A stretch of DNA of 64,000 bases from Shewanella canadensis (GCF_003966225.1 NZ_RXNU01000001.1:558001-622000), one strand, 5' to 3'. Shown: positions 25,559-35,763, counted from the stretch's first letter. Translations and numbers: made by a program. Notes: generated by a model not told the origin, from the sequence alone.

Positions 25559-27331
25559 ATGAAACGGTCTTTTTCTCGTCGGGATTTTCTAGCAATGTCG
25601 GCCAAAGGTGTGGGCGCCGCAGTTGTATCATATGGCTTAATGGGCTGCAGTAGCAGCGATGATGATGATACCAGTGTTAGCGCTGTCAGTTTTGTCCATG
25701 GCATCGCCAGTGGCGATCCCAGTCAGAGCGCTATCATTCTCTGGACTCGAGTGATGCCAGAGGTGGAGGGTGAGGTGAAAGTTGGCTGGGAGGTGGCTAC
25801 CGATGAAGGCTTTACCGATCTGGTGACAAACGGTGAAACCACGACCACGGCAGAGCGAGATTATACGGTTAAGGTCGATGCCATAGGGTTAGCGGCGGGG
25901 AGCCGTTATTACTATCGCTTCTCCTCGGGAGGAGTTGTCACCGAAACGGGAATGACCCGCACCTTACCTCAAGGCGCCGTGGACTCGGTTAAGCTGGCGG
26001 TGATGTCATGCGCTAACTTTCCTGCCGGACATTTTAATGCCTATGAACTCGCGGCTCAGCAAGAGGAGCTGGATGCGGTGCTCCACCTTGGCGATTATAT
26101 CTATGAATATGCCCGTGGTGAGTATGCCAGTGAGAATGCGGCCGAGCTAGGTCGTGAAGTGCTGCCAGAAGGCGAGCTATTTAGCTTAAGTGATTATCGC
26201 ACTCGTTATGGCCAGTATCGTGGCGATGGCAGCTTGCAAAAACTCCATGCAAAGGTGCCGTTTATTACCGTGTGGGACGATCATGAGATTGCTAACGATG
26301 CCTGGTCCGATGGCGCCGAGAATCATAATGAGGGCGAAGGGGATTTCGCCGACCGTAAAGCTGGCGCTCTGCAGGCTTATTTCGAGTGGTTACCAATTCG
26401 TCCGTGGCGGGAAGGTAATCACGAAGAGATCTACCGTTCATTCAGCTTTGGCGATCTGGTGGATCTGCATATGTTAGATACCCGCGTGTTAGCCAGAGAT
26501 AAGCCTTTAGACTATGTCGACTACATCGACCCGGCTACTCAAGCCATGGACAGTGCCAGGTTTATGTCCGATGTGACCAGCAGTGATCGATCTATGTTAG
26601 GTCAGGAGCAGTTGCAATGGTTGCAGGGAAGCCTGTTAACCGCAACGGGCAAGTGGCAACTGTTGGGTCAACAGGTATTGATGGGCAAGATGTTACTGCC
26701 GGCAGCTATCGCTATGCAGAAGTTGAGCATTGCCGAGTTTGCCGAGTTAGGGGCGATAGCACAACTCGCAGCCCGAGCTCAAGCCAGCGATCCAACTCTA
26801 ACCGCCAGCGAGTACAGTTTCCTTATCGGCAATCAGCATAAGTTAACGCCTGAGGCGATGGCGTTACTACAGATGCCAAATGTGCCTTATAACTTAGATG
26901 CGTGGGATGGTTATGCCTATGAGCGTGAGGTTATCTTAGCCACGGCTAAGTCTAAGGCGTTAAATCTTGTTGTGATAGCCGGTGATACCCATAATGCCTG
27001 GGCTAATGAGCTTACCGACGCAGCTGGCGATGCCGTTGCTGTCGAATTTGCGACCAGTTCAGTCTCCTCTCCCGGATTGGAGTTTTACTTAGGGATCCCG
27101 GAAGATCAACAGGAGGTAACCGAAGCGGGGATCACCCAGATGGTTGACGGACTTAAGTACACTAACCTGCGTGATCGCGGTTTTATGGTGCTAACATTTA
27201 CGGCAGAAGAGGTGCGCAGTGATTGGCATTACGTCGATACCATCTTATCGACGGAGTTCGGTGAAGATATGGATAAGCAATTTAGTGCCGTCAGCCAAAT
27301 TGGCTCACCTCAAATCATGCCAGTCAGCTAA
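25559..27331 (+). CDS. PhoD-like alkaline phosphatase/phosphodiesterase, Tat-exported lipoprotein
   Basis: The signal peptide has a twin-arginine motif (SRRDFLAMS) and a lipobox-like LMGC followed by an acid-rich linker, so the protein is probably exported folded and lipid-anchored. A PhoD N-terminal beta domain (VSFVHGIASGDPSQSAIILWTRV) precedes the metallophosphatase core with HLGDYIYEY, VWDDHEIANDAW and VIAGDTHNAW. About 590 residues from the ATG at 25559, which follows AAAGGA. It probably releases phosphate from phosphoesters outside the inner membrane. It stands alone; no Pho box was identified. Confidence 0.9.
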   Translation: MKRSFSRRDFLAMSAKGVGAAVVSYGLMGCSSSDDDDTSVSAVSFVHGIASGDPSQSAIILWTRVMPEVEGEVKVGWEVATDEGFTDLVTNGETTTTAERDYTVKVDAIGLAAGSRYYYRFSSGGVVTETGMTRTLPQGAVDSVKLAVMSCANFPAGHFNAYELAAQQEELDAVLHLGDYIYEYARGEYASENAAELGREVLPEGELFSLSDYRTRYGQYRGDGSLQKLHAKVPFITVWDDHEIANDAWSDGAENHNEGEGDFADRKAGALQAYFEWLPIRPWREGNHEEIYRSFSFGDLVDLHMLDTRVLARDKPLDYVDYIDPATQAMDSARFMSDVTSSDRSMLGQEQLQWLQGSLLTATGKWQLLGQQVLMGKMLLPAAIAMQKLSIAEFAELGAIAQLAARAQASDPTLTASEYSFLIGNQHKLTPEAMALLQMPNVPYNLDAWDGYAYEREVILATAKSKALNLVVIAGDTHNAWANELTDAAGDAVAVEFATSSVSSPGLEFYLGIPEDQQEVTEAGITQMVDGLKYTNLRDRGFMVLTFTAEEVRSDWHYVDTILSTEFGEDMDKQFSAVSQIGSPQIMPVS

Positions 27332-27361
27332 TCGCATCATTACACTAATAAGCTCCTAACC

Positions 27362-27385
27362 AGCCACCCCTTCGGGTGGCTTTTC
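27362..27385 (+). terminator. Terminator after the PhoD-like gene
   Basis: GCCACCC and GGGTGGC pair around a CTTC loop with a TTTT tail. In the rest of 27332-27672 I see only the upstream region of the next gene. Confidence 0.8.
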
Positions 27386-27672
27386 TATACAGGGACCTGT
27401 TTATCCCATCGACTACCTCCATGGATGGAAAGGTGTGGGGGTTGATACAGAGATAAAAAATAAAGTTAAAAATAGCGCCGCGTGTCTAATTTTTCACTTT
27501 ATTTGCAGCACAAAACTCACTTTTAGTATAAAATTTGCCTCCAAAATCTGGTCGGTGCCTACACTTTAGCCTGTTAATTTTTTAACCGGTTATTTTGCGG
27601 TACATTCCTGTCTTTGGAATGTCCGCTCTCACCTGCTAAATTGACCTAATATAACAAGATGGGGACGGTCTG

Positions 27673-28233
27673 ATGTCGGAAAAATGCTTTATTACAGCAC
27701 AAGAGTTGCTTGAAGATTCATTTCGCTTAGCGGCGCAAGTTTATGAGAGCGGTTTTCGTCCGCAGTTCATTGTTGGTATCTGGCGCGGCGGCGCTCCGAT
27801 AGGTATCGCAGTGCAGGAATACTTCGACTTCAAGGAGATTGAAACGGATCATATTGCCGTTCGCACCTCCTCTTACTACGGTATTAACCAGCAGAGTAAA
27901 CAGATCAAGGTTCATGGTTTGCACTATATCGTCGAGAATGCGAATGCTGATGATGGGCTCTTGATTGTCGATGATGTTTTCGATTCCGGCCGTAGTGTCC
28001 ATGCGCTTAAAGAGAAACTGGCTGAGTTGATGCGCTTTAATATGCCCAAAGATGTGCGTATTGCCTGCCCGTATTACAAGCCGAAAAATACTTCTGTACC
28101 GCTAAAACCTGATTACTACATCCATGAGTCCGAAGAGTGGTTGGTCTTCCCTCATGAAGTCTCTGGGCTCTCAGCGGAAGAGCTGGCGGAAGGTAAAGGC
28201 GATCTGAAAAACATTAAGCACCTGTTCGTTTAA
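27673..28233 (+). CDS. Phosphoribosyltransferase (hypoxanthine/guanine-type)
   Basis: 186 residues with the PRPP-binding signature LLIVDDVFDSGRSV (about residues 96-109) and a PPi-loop region IVGIWRGGAPIG. This is a type I PRTase fold. It resembles the archaeal-type purine PRTases more than E. coli Hpt. It likely salvages a purine base. The hood is unusual, so the base is not certain. ATG after a GGGGACGG stretch; monocistronic with its own terminator. Confidence 0.85.
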   Translation: MSEKCFITAQELLEDSFRLAAQVYESGFRPQFIVGIWRGGAPIGIAVQEYFDFKEIETDHIAVRTSSYYGINQQSKQIKVHGLHYIVENANADDGLLIVDDVFDSGRSVHALKEKLAELMRFNMPKDVRIACPYYKPKNTSVPLKPDYYIHESEEWLVFPHEVSGLSAEELAEGKGDLKNIKHLFV

Positions 28234-28282
28234 GGTTTCTTTTAAGGCTGATGTTTACAGCGAGTGTTTAAAGCTTTTGTCA

Positions 28283-28314
28283 GGCCATCACCTAAGGTGA
28301 TGGCCTTTTATTTT
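28283..28314 (+). terminator. Terminator after the phosphoribosyltransferase gene
   Basis: A 10-bp stem GGCCATCACC/GGTGATGGCC followed by TTTTATTTT. Confidence 0.88.
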
Positions 28315-28368
28315 GGGACTAAGTGATCTTTCTCAGACTTATATCGATTAGTATCAGATCTTAAAACA

Positions 28369-28581
28369 TTATAATCTGTCTATCTGTTCACTGAGCTGGT
28401 AAGACTTATCTGTGACTATGGTCTCCAGAGTTGCCACTCTTTCCTGCAACTTAACCAGTTCACCTTTTAGTGCATCGACTTCGCTGGTATCGACGCTGGT
28501 TTTTCTATGATTAAACTCTTTATAAGCCTTAACGCCAAACACTGCGACAATGGCAATGGCCATGACTTCAAATGGTCCCAT
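28369..28581 (-). CDS. Small membrane protein with coiled coil (PspB-like layout)
   Basis: 70 residues: an N-terminal membrane segment (FEVMAIAIVAVFGVKAY) and a coiled-coil tail (VDALKGELVKLQERVATLETIV). The ATG at 28581 is preferred because AGGA lies close upstream. The layout is that of PspB-type membrane anchors, but no psp genes are nearby. It stands alone between two unrelated genes. The function is inferred only at the level of architecture. Confidence 0.65.
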   Translation of the reverse strand: MGPFEVMAIAIVAVFGVKAYKEFNHRKTSVDTSEVDALKGELVKLQERVATLETIVTDKSYQLSEQIDRL

Positions 28582-28777
28582 AATCCTGATTTCCTTATTT
28601 TTCTGTCTTTGTATTACAAATATAATCGAATTGAAGTTACTTAATACAAAGTACAATACAAACTATGTGCCAATAATTAATGTTGTTTTATATCAGTTAA
28701 TTACATTTCGATGTCGGTCTGTCTCTGCTTGTTATCGTAATAATATAGTGAATTTTGCGACTTTATCACCATATAAG

Positions 28778-31417
28778 CTAATGCAATAATTTCTCTTTGA
28801 TGGTTACACAGCGTACCTCATTTTGGTGCGCTTCTAACAGTGCCCGCCAGGTCCCCATCGACAGCTCCGTGTGTTTATCGATAGCTTTCTGTAGTAGGGC
28901 GATGCCCGCATGGTCACATTGGGTCGGGATAAGATTTGCGGCATAGCTTCGCATAAAGACAGGATCTTTGCGCCCGTCTATCTCTGTTAAGTCGGCCAGT
29001 CTCTGCTCCGAAGTGGCGGCGCTCAACATTTTCTGCTCTTTAGGGTAAAGATGAGACATGGCGGTACTGAGCTTAGAGAAAGGCAATGCCTGATCATGTT
29101 CGATACGGTATAGCCAACGGCGCTTAATGCTGGCTTCTGGCCGCGATACTAGTGCCCCAATGGCTGCCTTCTCGCCGGAATCACTCTGATCGGATTTTTG
29201 TTCTATCTCGAGTAGTTTTCGGCTGCCGTTATGATCATAACGGTTGAGTTGAGTAATGATTTTCCATCGAGTGTCCTGATCCAACGTTAATCCCCGGATC
29301 GATGCCCTGCCTTGCAACAGCTGCTCAAGATGATCTAAGGCTTGTGGTTTACGTGAAAACTGAATATATGCATCGAACCAACGGCGCTGAAAGTCACTGT
29401 TGCCTGCGTTTGTCATGGTATTTCTGAGGCTCATCTGTGCCAGGCCTTTGAGTACTTTACCAGTGTAGCTTCGATGGATCGGAAGCATCTGCTCAAGATA
29501 AGACTTACTCTGATAGAGATTGGCTAACACCTGACCTAAGATGATGTAATCTTGCTCGTGAGGGAGGTTAATAAATACCGTGCCCAGGTACTTATCCAGT
29601 GGCAGTACACCACTGGTCACGCTATCCCACAGGCTTTGCCATAGCATAGACCTCAGCATGGGATCTTTCATCATATTCAGATTTTTCGTAGCAGTATCGA
29701 ATGACTTGTCATCGAGGATGACTTTCACATAGCCCCAGTCCTGATAATTGGGATAGACAAGATCAGGACATCGGGATCCAATAAGACGTTTGACTTCGGT
29801 TCTTGCCCCTTTGTAGGTTACTGCTACCGTAACATTTCGATGAAGTTCTCGTCGTCCCTTGGTAAAGAGGCCAAGCGTTACTCTCTGCTCTCTTAATTTT
29901 GGGAGCTTATCGCTTGCGGGGAGCTGCAGCAGGGCGAATGAGGTGATGCGATTCGATTCGCAACTATACTCGGGCTTTATTGTGTTTACGCCGCCGTGGT
30001 TGAGCCACTCATCGCTCCACTGGCTGAGATCGCGTTTGGCTATGCTGCTCAGACTGGTAATAAAGTCTTGCAGCTCTGCATTCTGATAGCTGTATTGCTT
30101 CAGGTAGTGTTGCACGCCCTGTTTAAATACCTCAGCACCTAAAAGATGATTGAGCTGCACCAGTACCGATGCCCCTTTTTGATAGGTGATAGCATCGATA
30201 TTATCGAAGGCGTTTTGAGCGGTGGGTACCGGCACTTCGATAGGGTGCGTCGTGATCCGGCTATCCTGTTCATAGGCTTTTTGTTTGCCCTTGGCGTAGA
30301 AGCTGCGCCATGCATGGGTAAATTCGGTGGCTTCTGCGGTGGCGAGTGTCGCCATGAAGGAGGCGAAACTCTCATTGAGCCATAAACCATTCCACCACTT
30401 CATAGTGACCAGATTGCCAAACCATTGGTGAGCCATCTCATGCATGATGACTCCGGCTAAGCTCTGCTTCTGAGCTAAGGTCATCTTATTCTTATACAGG
30501 AAATAATTTTCACTGAAGGTCACGGCGGCGGCATTTTCCATGGCGCCGTAGAGAAAGTCGGGAACCAGCAGCTGATCGTACTTGTGAAAAGGATAGGGGA
30601 TCCCGAAGTAATCGTCGAAGAAGGTCAGCCCCTGTTGGGTGTAGGTAAACCAATCTTCGGGAGTGACTTGCTCAGCGACCGATTGACGAGCGAATAGGCG
30701 TAGCGGGTACTTACCACTGTTATCTTGCCACACATGGTAGGGACCGGCATGGAGCGAAAAATTATAGGGGCTCAGTTTAGGACTGGCCGGAAAATGCCAG
30801 CGGTTATTCTCTCCCGTCGCCGTTATGCTCTGCTCTTTCATGGCGCTGACAACGACCCACTCCTTAGGTGCGGTGACGGTTAACTGATAGCTTGCTTTCA
30901 GGTCGGGTTGATCGAAAAGGGCAAACATCTGCTGCGCGGCAGCGGGTTCGAAATGGGAGTAGATATAGACCTTTTCATCTATAGGATCGACAAAGCGGTG
31001 CAGCCCTTCGCCATTAGTGCTGTGCTTTCGTGTGTAAGCGACCTCTATGGTGTTGCTGCCTGAGATTAACAGGCCGGGGTTCAAGGTGAAGTAACTGCCA
31101 TTGTACCTTGGATAGATCTTATGACCGTTGATGATAAAGCGTTTCACTGTGGCCAGGTTGAGATCTAAGGTCAGGGGGGAGTCTGTATCAGAGAGGGTGA
31201 AATTTATGCTTGTTACCCCGCTAAATTCACTCTGCCCGGTTAAGATGAAATCCAGCTGATAACTCACCTCGGAGACTCTCTCTGAGCGGGATTGAGCCTG
31301 CTGCTGGCTGATATAGGAGTTTGTTTCGCGGTGCTCTGATTGTGATTTTTCTGTGCTACTGCAGGAGATAATAGAGAGAGAGAGCATTGAGAGTAAACAG
31401 ACACGCAGCAGATTCAC
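28778..31417 (-). CDS. M1-family aminopeptidase lipoprotein
   Basis: A zinc metallopeptidase with the gluzincin motifs HEMAHQWFGN and, 18 residues later, NESFASF, plus the exopeptidase-type substrate motif seen here as GAMENAAAV. The N-terminus is a lipoprotein signal peptide (SIISC), so unlike cytosolic PepN it is anchored in the cell envelope. 879 residues: N-terminal beta domain, catalytic domain, and a helical C-terminal domain. The start is GTG with AAGGA upstream. It probably trims exported or imported peptides. It is monocistronic. Confidence 0.92.
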   Translation of the reverse strand: MNLLRVCLLSMLSLSIISCSSTEKSQSEHRETNSYISQQQAQSRSERVSEVSYQLDFILTGQSEFSGVTSINFTLSDTDSPLTLDLNLATVKRFIINGHKIYPRYNGSYFTLNPGLLISGSNTIEVAYTRKHSTNGEGLHRFVDPIDEKVYIYSHFEPAAAQQMFALFDQPDLKASYQLTVTAPKEWVVVSAMKEQSITATGENNRWHFPASPKLSPYNFSLHAGPYHVWQDNSGKYPLRLFARQSVAEQVTPEDWFTYTQQGLTFFDDYFGIPYPFHKYDQLLVPDFLYGAMENAAAVTFSENYFLYKNKMTLAQKQSLAGVIMHEMAHQWFGNLVTMKWWNGLWLNESFASFMATLATAEATEFTHAWRSFYAKGKQKAYEQDSRITTHPIEVPVPTAQNAFDNIDAITYQKGASVLVQLNHLLGAEVFKQGVQHYLKQYSYQNAELQDFITSLSSIAKRDLSQWSDEWLNHGGVNTIKPEYSCESNRITSFALLQLPASDKLPKLREQRVTLGLFTKGRRELHRNVTVAVTYKGARTEVKRLIGSRCPDLVYPNYQDWGYVKVILDDKSFDTATKNLNMMKDPMLRSMLWQSLWDSVTSGVLPLDKYLGTVFINLPHEQDYIILGQVLANLYQSKSYLEQMLPIHRSYTGKVLKGLAQMSLRNTMTNAGNSDFQRRWFDAYIQFSRKPQALDHLEQLLQGRASIRGLTLDQDTRWKIITQLNRYDHNGSRKLLEIEQKSDQSDSGEKAAIGALVSRPEASIKRRWLYRIEHDQALPFSKLSTAMSHLYPKEQKMLSAATSEQRLADLTEIDGRKDPVFMRSYAANLIPTQCDHAGIALLQKAIDKHTELSMGTWRALLEAHQNEVRCVTIKEKLLH

Positions 31418-31607
31418 AGCACAGATCCTTAGGCTTATTATTTTTATGCCGATACACTAACTTATTTTTGCACTATGTGCGATAGGGATGCCGAGAGTGG
31501 GTGCTTGTTAGAATAAATAGAAAGATGCCAGTCAGGGGCTGACTGGCATCTTAAAAAGATCTTTTAAACCTTGCGGCAGTGAACGCTATCGCTTTATAGC
31601 CTAAAGG

Positions 31608-32201
31608 TTATAAACCTAAGAAAGACTTAGACTTTACTTTACGGATCTCTTTCTCATCAGACCATTCGATAAGGCCGGTTTCGAGATCCATCAGGCGCAT
31701 TGTCATCTTGTAGTAGACATCTTTGGTACTGCCATCTTGCTTAACTATGCTCGATAGGTTTCCGTACAGCATATATTGGGCTCCGATTTGACGGCCGAAG
31801 CTAATTGCTGTCGATGGGTCTACCATGCCAGCGTTGTTTTGATAATCCAGCTGCTTACGTACCGCATCGACCTTCGTCATGTCGATAAAGCGGAACTTAC
31901 CCGAGCGCAGTAGTTTATTGCTGATCGAATCGGTGACCGATTCGGTGTCGATATGCTCAGAAGTCTTGTTTTTAATCTTATCGACAAACATGATTGGTCG
32001 ATCGTTGGCAGTCAAAACCATAACCGGCGGGAAGGTCAGCATGCTGTCGACCATCTTGGCTGCAATGGCTTGAAGATCGCTTGAGCCGAAGTTTTCGTTA
32101 ACGGTTTCCACTTCTGTGGCATCGCCGTATTCGACTTTAGATTGGCAACCTGCCAGACCAATGGCTACAGCTAGCATAAAAATTAGTTTGAAATGTTTCA
32201 T
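31608..32201 (-). CDS. LpoB-like lipoprotein (penicillin-binding protein activator)
   Basis: About 197 residues. A lipoprotein signal peptide (LAGC) leads a short linker and an LpoB domain (MFVDKIKNKTSEHIDTESVTDSI, FGRQIGAQYMLYGNL). LpoB is an outer-membrane lipoprotein that activates PBP1b in peptidoglycan synthesis. The ATG at 32201 was chosen after GGA. It is third in a run with peptide deformylase and the COG3014 lipoprotein on the same strand, 23 bases from the latter. Confidence 0.85.
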   Translation of the reverse strand: MKHFKLIFMLAVAIGLAGCQSKVEYGDATEVETVNENFGSSDLQAIAAKMVDSMLTFPPVMVLTANDRPIMFVDKIKNKTSEHIDTESVTDSISNKLLRSGKFRFIDMTKVDAVRKQLDYQNNAGMVDPSTAISFGRQIGAQYMLYGNLSSIVKQDGSTKDVYYKMTMRLMDLETGLIEWSDEKEIRKVKSKSFLGL

Positions 32202-32223
32202 AGTGAATTCCATTAAATGTTTA

Positions 32224-33591
32224 TTAAATGATTATTGAATAAAAACGTGTGTAATTTCCAGTATCTACTGCCCAAACCAGTGTTGTTCTTCCACTTTCCA
32301 CCTCTACCTGAGCGGGAGTTCCATTGTCCAATTGAACCGAATAACTGCCACTATTGAGATAGGTTCTTGCTATTTGAGCCTGCTTGGGAAGCGTGAGCCA
32401 GCTACGCCTATCGGCTTGCTCTGTGACAACATTAAAGATCTGCATCGCAATGACAGCGATATCGGTTTCGTTATGACGCTTCTTAGAGCTGCTCTCTACA
32501 CTTCTGGCCATCTCTGACTTTGCATAAACTCGTGCAGCCTGACGAATGAGTGCGGCGGGTAGCTCCTCTTTGAGCGCTGTAATGGCCAAGGCATCTAAGT
32601 TCGCAATAGGCGCCGCAGTCAAGCTCTTGCCTAATCCCTTTATCTTGCCCGGAGATACGGGGCGAGAGTTAGAAGTATAGGTGGCAAGTGAGGCGGTTTG
32701 CCAGTTGCCGTGAATAGTAAATGGTACGGTTAAGCTTTGTTTTTCAGGTACAAATCCACGTTCAATTAATAATATGACCTCACCCTGACCTTTCTTGGCT
32801 GTTGTCACTTTACCCCAGCGACGCTCGAACTCATCGGCCTGTGGCATAGATAGCTGTTTCGCCAGTCTAACCAGATCTTTTTGCAGGTAGGGATTATCCG
32901 GCGATATCTGTGCGGCTTTACGGTAATCGATAAATGCATCGTTGGGCTCGCCTAAGATCTCATGTAATACGCCGGTTGTGTAATAGCTATAGGCGTTAAG
33001 AAATGAACTCGTGACAGTGCCTGCCGCCTTGCCGAGTTTGTTGACTTCGGCATCTATGGTGCCGTTAGCCATGGCCTGAACCGACTCATTGGATTTTTGG
33101 TATCTGGCCTGTTCGGAGCTTTGCAGATCATTACTGCGTCTCACCTCGACTAATGCGCCCTGTTGATCGCCACTAAAAATATAGTTTAACGCCTGATATT
33201 GGTGCAGCATCACACGCTCAAAGCCTGGCCCACGGTAGGGGATCACATTGTCGTTAATAAATAGGCTGCTGGCAGTCGCTCCCATATCGGTGACACTCAA
33301 GGTGGCCTTGTCGTCAAACTTGAGGTAACCGGTAACGGCTTGTTGGTAGTATTTTTTACTCGCTTCAAAGTCGCCGCTGATCTGTGCCACGCGGCCGGCT
33401 TCTTGTGCGTACAGGAGTCCATCGGCGCCGGAGATATTTGATTCGACCTCGAGCACACCTTTAATGGGATTGTTGGTATTGAGCTGTGCTTTTACAGGAG
33501 CAATTTGTGAGGGGTAGTTAATAAAAATGCTGTTTAGTGCACAGCCACTGACTAAAAAGCTAAGCAGAGGTAGCAGTAGCCACTTTTTCAT
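32224..33591 (-). CDS. COG3014-family TPR-like lipoprotein
   Basis: 455 residues. The signal peptide ends in a lipobox (LVSGC). The mature part has TPR-like helical repeats (DFEASKKYYQQAVTGYLKF..., DAFIDYRKAAQISPDNPYL) and a C-terminal beta-rich domain. It belongs to the uncharacterised COG3014 family, which often lies next to an LpoB-like gene. Its start overlaps the peptide deformylase stop by four bases, and the LpoB-like gene follows 22 bases later, so the three are probably one operon. A role in the cell envelope is inferred from location and neighbours. Confidence 0.82.
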   Translation of the reverse strand: MKKWLLLPLLSFLVSGCALNSIFINYPSQIAPVKAQLNTNNPIKGVLEVESNISGADGLLYAQEAGRVAQISGDFEASKKYYQQAVTGYLKFDDKATLSVTDMGATASSLFINDNVIPYRGPGFERVMLHQYQALNYIFSGDQQGALVEVRRSNDLQSSEQARYQKSNESVQAMANGTIDAEVNKLGKAAGTVTSSFLNAYSYYTTGVLHEILGEPNDAFIDYRKAAQISPDNPYLQKDLVRLAKQLSMPQADEFERRWGKVTTAKKGQGEVILLIERGFVPEKQSLTVPFTIHGNWQTASLATYTSNSRPVSPGKIKGLGKSLTAAPIANLDALAITALKEELPAALIRQAARVYAKSEMARSVESSSKKRHNETDIAVIAMQIFNVVTEQADRRSWLTLPKQAQIARTYLNSGSYSVQLDNGTPAQVEVESGRTTLVWAVDTGNYTRFYSIII

Positions 33592-34085
33592 TGTGGGGCC
33601 TCATTGCTGCTTTGTTCTTGCATTGCGGCTCTTTCGAATAGGGTGATCCCCTGGAGGTGGTCATATTCATGTTGAAAGATTCGGGCGATAAAGCCTGACA
33701 ACCTTTGTGTATGCCATTGTCCGTCGAGACCTTGGAATTTTACTCGAACCCACAGATGCCTGGAGATCGGAAATCGACGTTCGGGAATCGATAGGCATCC
33801 CTCATCCCCAGCTTCTAATTCTTCAGAATACTCGAGTATATGAGGATTAATAACGACTGTGGGAGTGATATAGGGAGCGTCGGGGTACCTTTCATTCGGA
33901 CGTGAGGCCATGATAAATAGCGCAAGACTTAAGTGAACCTGAGGCGCGGCTATGCCGACCCCCTTAGCTTGCTCCATGGATAGCAGCATATCATCGACAA
34001 CACGGCCTAATTCAGGCGTGAAGTCAGTGATGGCTTGTGCCTCAATCGTAAGCACCTCTTCGCCGACTTGAGCAATGGCTAACAT
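33588..34085 (-). CDS. Peptide deformylase-family protein
   Basis: 165 residues with the three deformylase motifs intact: GVGIAAPQ (42-49), EGCLS (95-99) and HEYDH (139-143), giving the metal ligands Cys97, His139 and His143. It would remove the formyl group from nascent proteins. It does not sit beside fmt, the usual partner of the housekeeping gene; its operon partners are two envelope lipoproteins. It may therefore be a second deformylase. Whether it acts on ribosomes is not known from sequence. Confidence 0.88.
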   Translation of the reverse strand: MLAIAQVGEEVLTIEAQAITDFTPELGRVVDDMLLSMEQAKGVGIAAPQVHLSLALFIMASRPNERYPDAPYITPTVVINPHILEYSEELEAGDEGCLSIPERRFPISRHLWVRVKFQGLDGQWHTQRLSGFIARIFQHEYDHLQGITLFERAAMQEQSSNEAPQ

Positions 34086-34105
34086 TTTGATCCTTCAATA
34101 TTCAT

Positions 34106-34373
34106 GTATCCCCAAACCACCTCAAGATGCAGGATTCAGCATGTCGAGAAGTGACAGAATTCAAGGCATGAAATAGTAGGACTAGTTATTCTAATTCAAT
34201 ATTTCATAACGCTGAAAAATGTTGCTTCTCGCCTTGCCCTTCGGGAGTTCCCGTAGAATAACTGCACTGCGTTAGTGATATCAACAAGGGAATAACCATT
34301 CTCTCAATCACTGCCTTGTTCATCTATCCTACGGGAGCTCTGAAACGAGCATCTTGAAGTAGCTTGGGTATAT
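34106..34373. repeat. Long imperfect palindromic repeat element
   Basis: The left end (about 34108-34155, with CTCAAGATGC) and the right end (about 34338-34373, with GCATCTTGAAGTAGCTTGGG) are imperfect inverted repeats around about 170 bases without a gene. Outer arms read TATCCCC... and ...GGGTATA. A short related copy lies at 35764-35820. It fits a non-coding, Shewanella-type intergenic repeat. From 34374 to 34530 I see nothing else. Confidence 0.6.
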
Positions 34374-34530
34374 TGCATTAAACCACATGACATACAACTG
34401 CAACGCATTCAACCATGGTGTAGCTGAATCCAGCCTGACTCGCTTATCAACTAAAATCAAGGTTTATCACCAAACCACTTCATTCTGTCAGATTACGCCT
34501 ACAGTGAAGTGGTTTGGATTCATATATATA

Positions 34531-34743
34531 TTAATAGTGTGGTGGTGGCGCTTCTTCTGACTGGCTTGCCATATTGCTGGGTTCTACCGACTGCAACTTA
34601 GTAAGGAGTATACGCAGCTGCTGCTGCTGCGCTGCCATCAGGTCATTAAGCTTGATTACCTGTAGGTCCAGCTCTTCTATGGTGCCTTCTTGAAATGCTA
34701 GTTTCATTTCAAGATCTTCGACTCTTCTTTCTAATTGATCCAT
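34531..34743 (-). CDS. slyX: SlyX
   Basis: 70 residues, a coiled coil (residues about 1-50: [20 protein letters not shown]...) with the proline-rich end PPPHY that marks SlyX. The function is not established. It lies near fkpA, as in E. coli, but here a WD40 lipoprotein gene stands between, and the two genes are on opposite strands. Confidence 0.93.
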   Translation of the reverse strand: MDQLERRVEDLEMKLAFQEGTIEELDLQVIKLNDLMAAQQQQLRILLTKLQSVEPSNMASQSEEAPPPHY

Positions 34744-34751
34744 TTTTACCT

Positions 34752-35711
34752 CTAATGGACAGGTACTGGCCAGGTCTCGACTAGGCCATTACTGCTAATG
34801 CTGATGATCTGATTTGGATCGCTGTTAGCGACAGAGTATACAACGGCTCCTTTAATTTGGGCACGTTTGGTTCGCTGAACTTGCCAGTTGGCGATTTTTC
34901 GTCCGGTTTGTACATTCCATACAATGACCTCTCTCGCAGGCGTTCCCGTGATTAGCAAGGTGTCTTGATTTGAGAATCGAGCCGTTGAAAAGTTCATTTT
35001 TCGGCGAAGGATCTTTAACTGACTTATCGACTCTCCGCTTTTATTGTTAATAATCTTAGCTATGTTGGTGCTATCTCCAATGAATGACAGTGTACCTGAC
35101 TTATTTAAACCAACGCTAATGATGCGGTTGTTCTGATGCCAGTCATGAATCGGTTGGCCTGTGGTGGCATTCCATAAGATAGCGTGCTGATCGTTTGAGC
35201 CAGTTAAGGCGAGTCTGCCATCGGCCGAAAGTGACACGCTGTTAACTTTTTCGGTATGGCCAAGGAATTTTATCAGTGAGCCGCCATTAGGGCGAAGTGA
35301 CATGACGCTGCCATCGTTGAGGCCAATGAGTAGTGCACCGTTATTAGCTACGGCCACACTCTGACCCGAGGAGGGCAGTGACCACCAACCTTGAGAACTA
35401 CCATCGGAAATGTTCCAAAGTGCGACCGAACTTCGACTCAGAGAGGCGGCAAACACCTGATTTGGCGATATTGAGGTGTCTACGGCGCTATTGTTGGCTT
35501 CTCCGTGGATCCAGGTAAACCTTTGTTGATTGGTTTTCAGATCCCATAATTGCAAGCCACTGTTGGCGGTACTTACCAGGGCCAGATCACCTTGCTCCGA
35601 CAGGCTCGCATCGTAGCTGGGCTCGGTAATTAACTGATGAGTCTGTAAGGCTTTTGGCTGACAGGCGGTGATGAGCAGAGTACAAAAAACAAGCGTAAAG
35701 ATTTTTTTCAT
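34752..35711 (-). CDS. WD40-repeat lipoprotein
   Basis: 319 residues. The signal peptide ends in a lipobox (LLITAC). About six to seven WD40-type repeats follow ([29 protein letters not shown] is the clearest, here partly quoted as [18 protein letters not shown]), so a beta-propeller is expected. Such propellers serve as protein-binding scaffolds. It lies eight bases upstream of slyX on the same strand. No specific function is known. Confidence 0.82.
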   Translation of the reverse strand: MKKIFTLVFCTLLITACQPKALQTHQLITEPSYDASLSEQGDLALVSTANSGLQLWDLKTNQQRFTWIHGEANNSAVDTSISPNQVFAASLSRSSVALWNISDGSSQGWWSLPSSGQSVAVANNGALLIGLNDGSVMSLRPNGGSLIKFLGHTEKVNSVSLSADGRLALTGSNDQHAILWNATTGQPIHDWHQNNRIISVGLNKSGTLSFIGDSTNIAKIINNKSGESISQLKILRRKMNFSTARFSNQDTLLITGTPAREVIVWNVQTGRKIANWQVQRTKRAQIKGAVVYSVANSDPNQIISISSNGLVETWPVPVH

Positions 35712-35763
35712 GAACTTGCTCCAAAATCTGTTGTCTTTAGCACCAGTGTAATTACATTTATCG

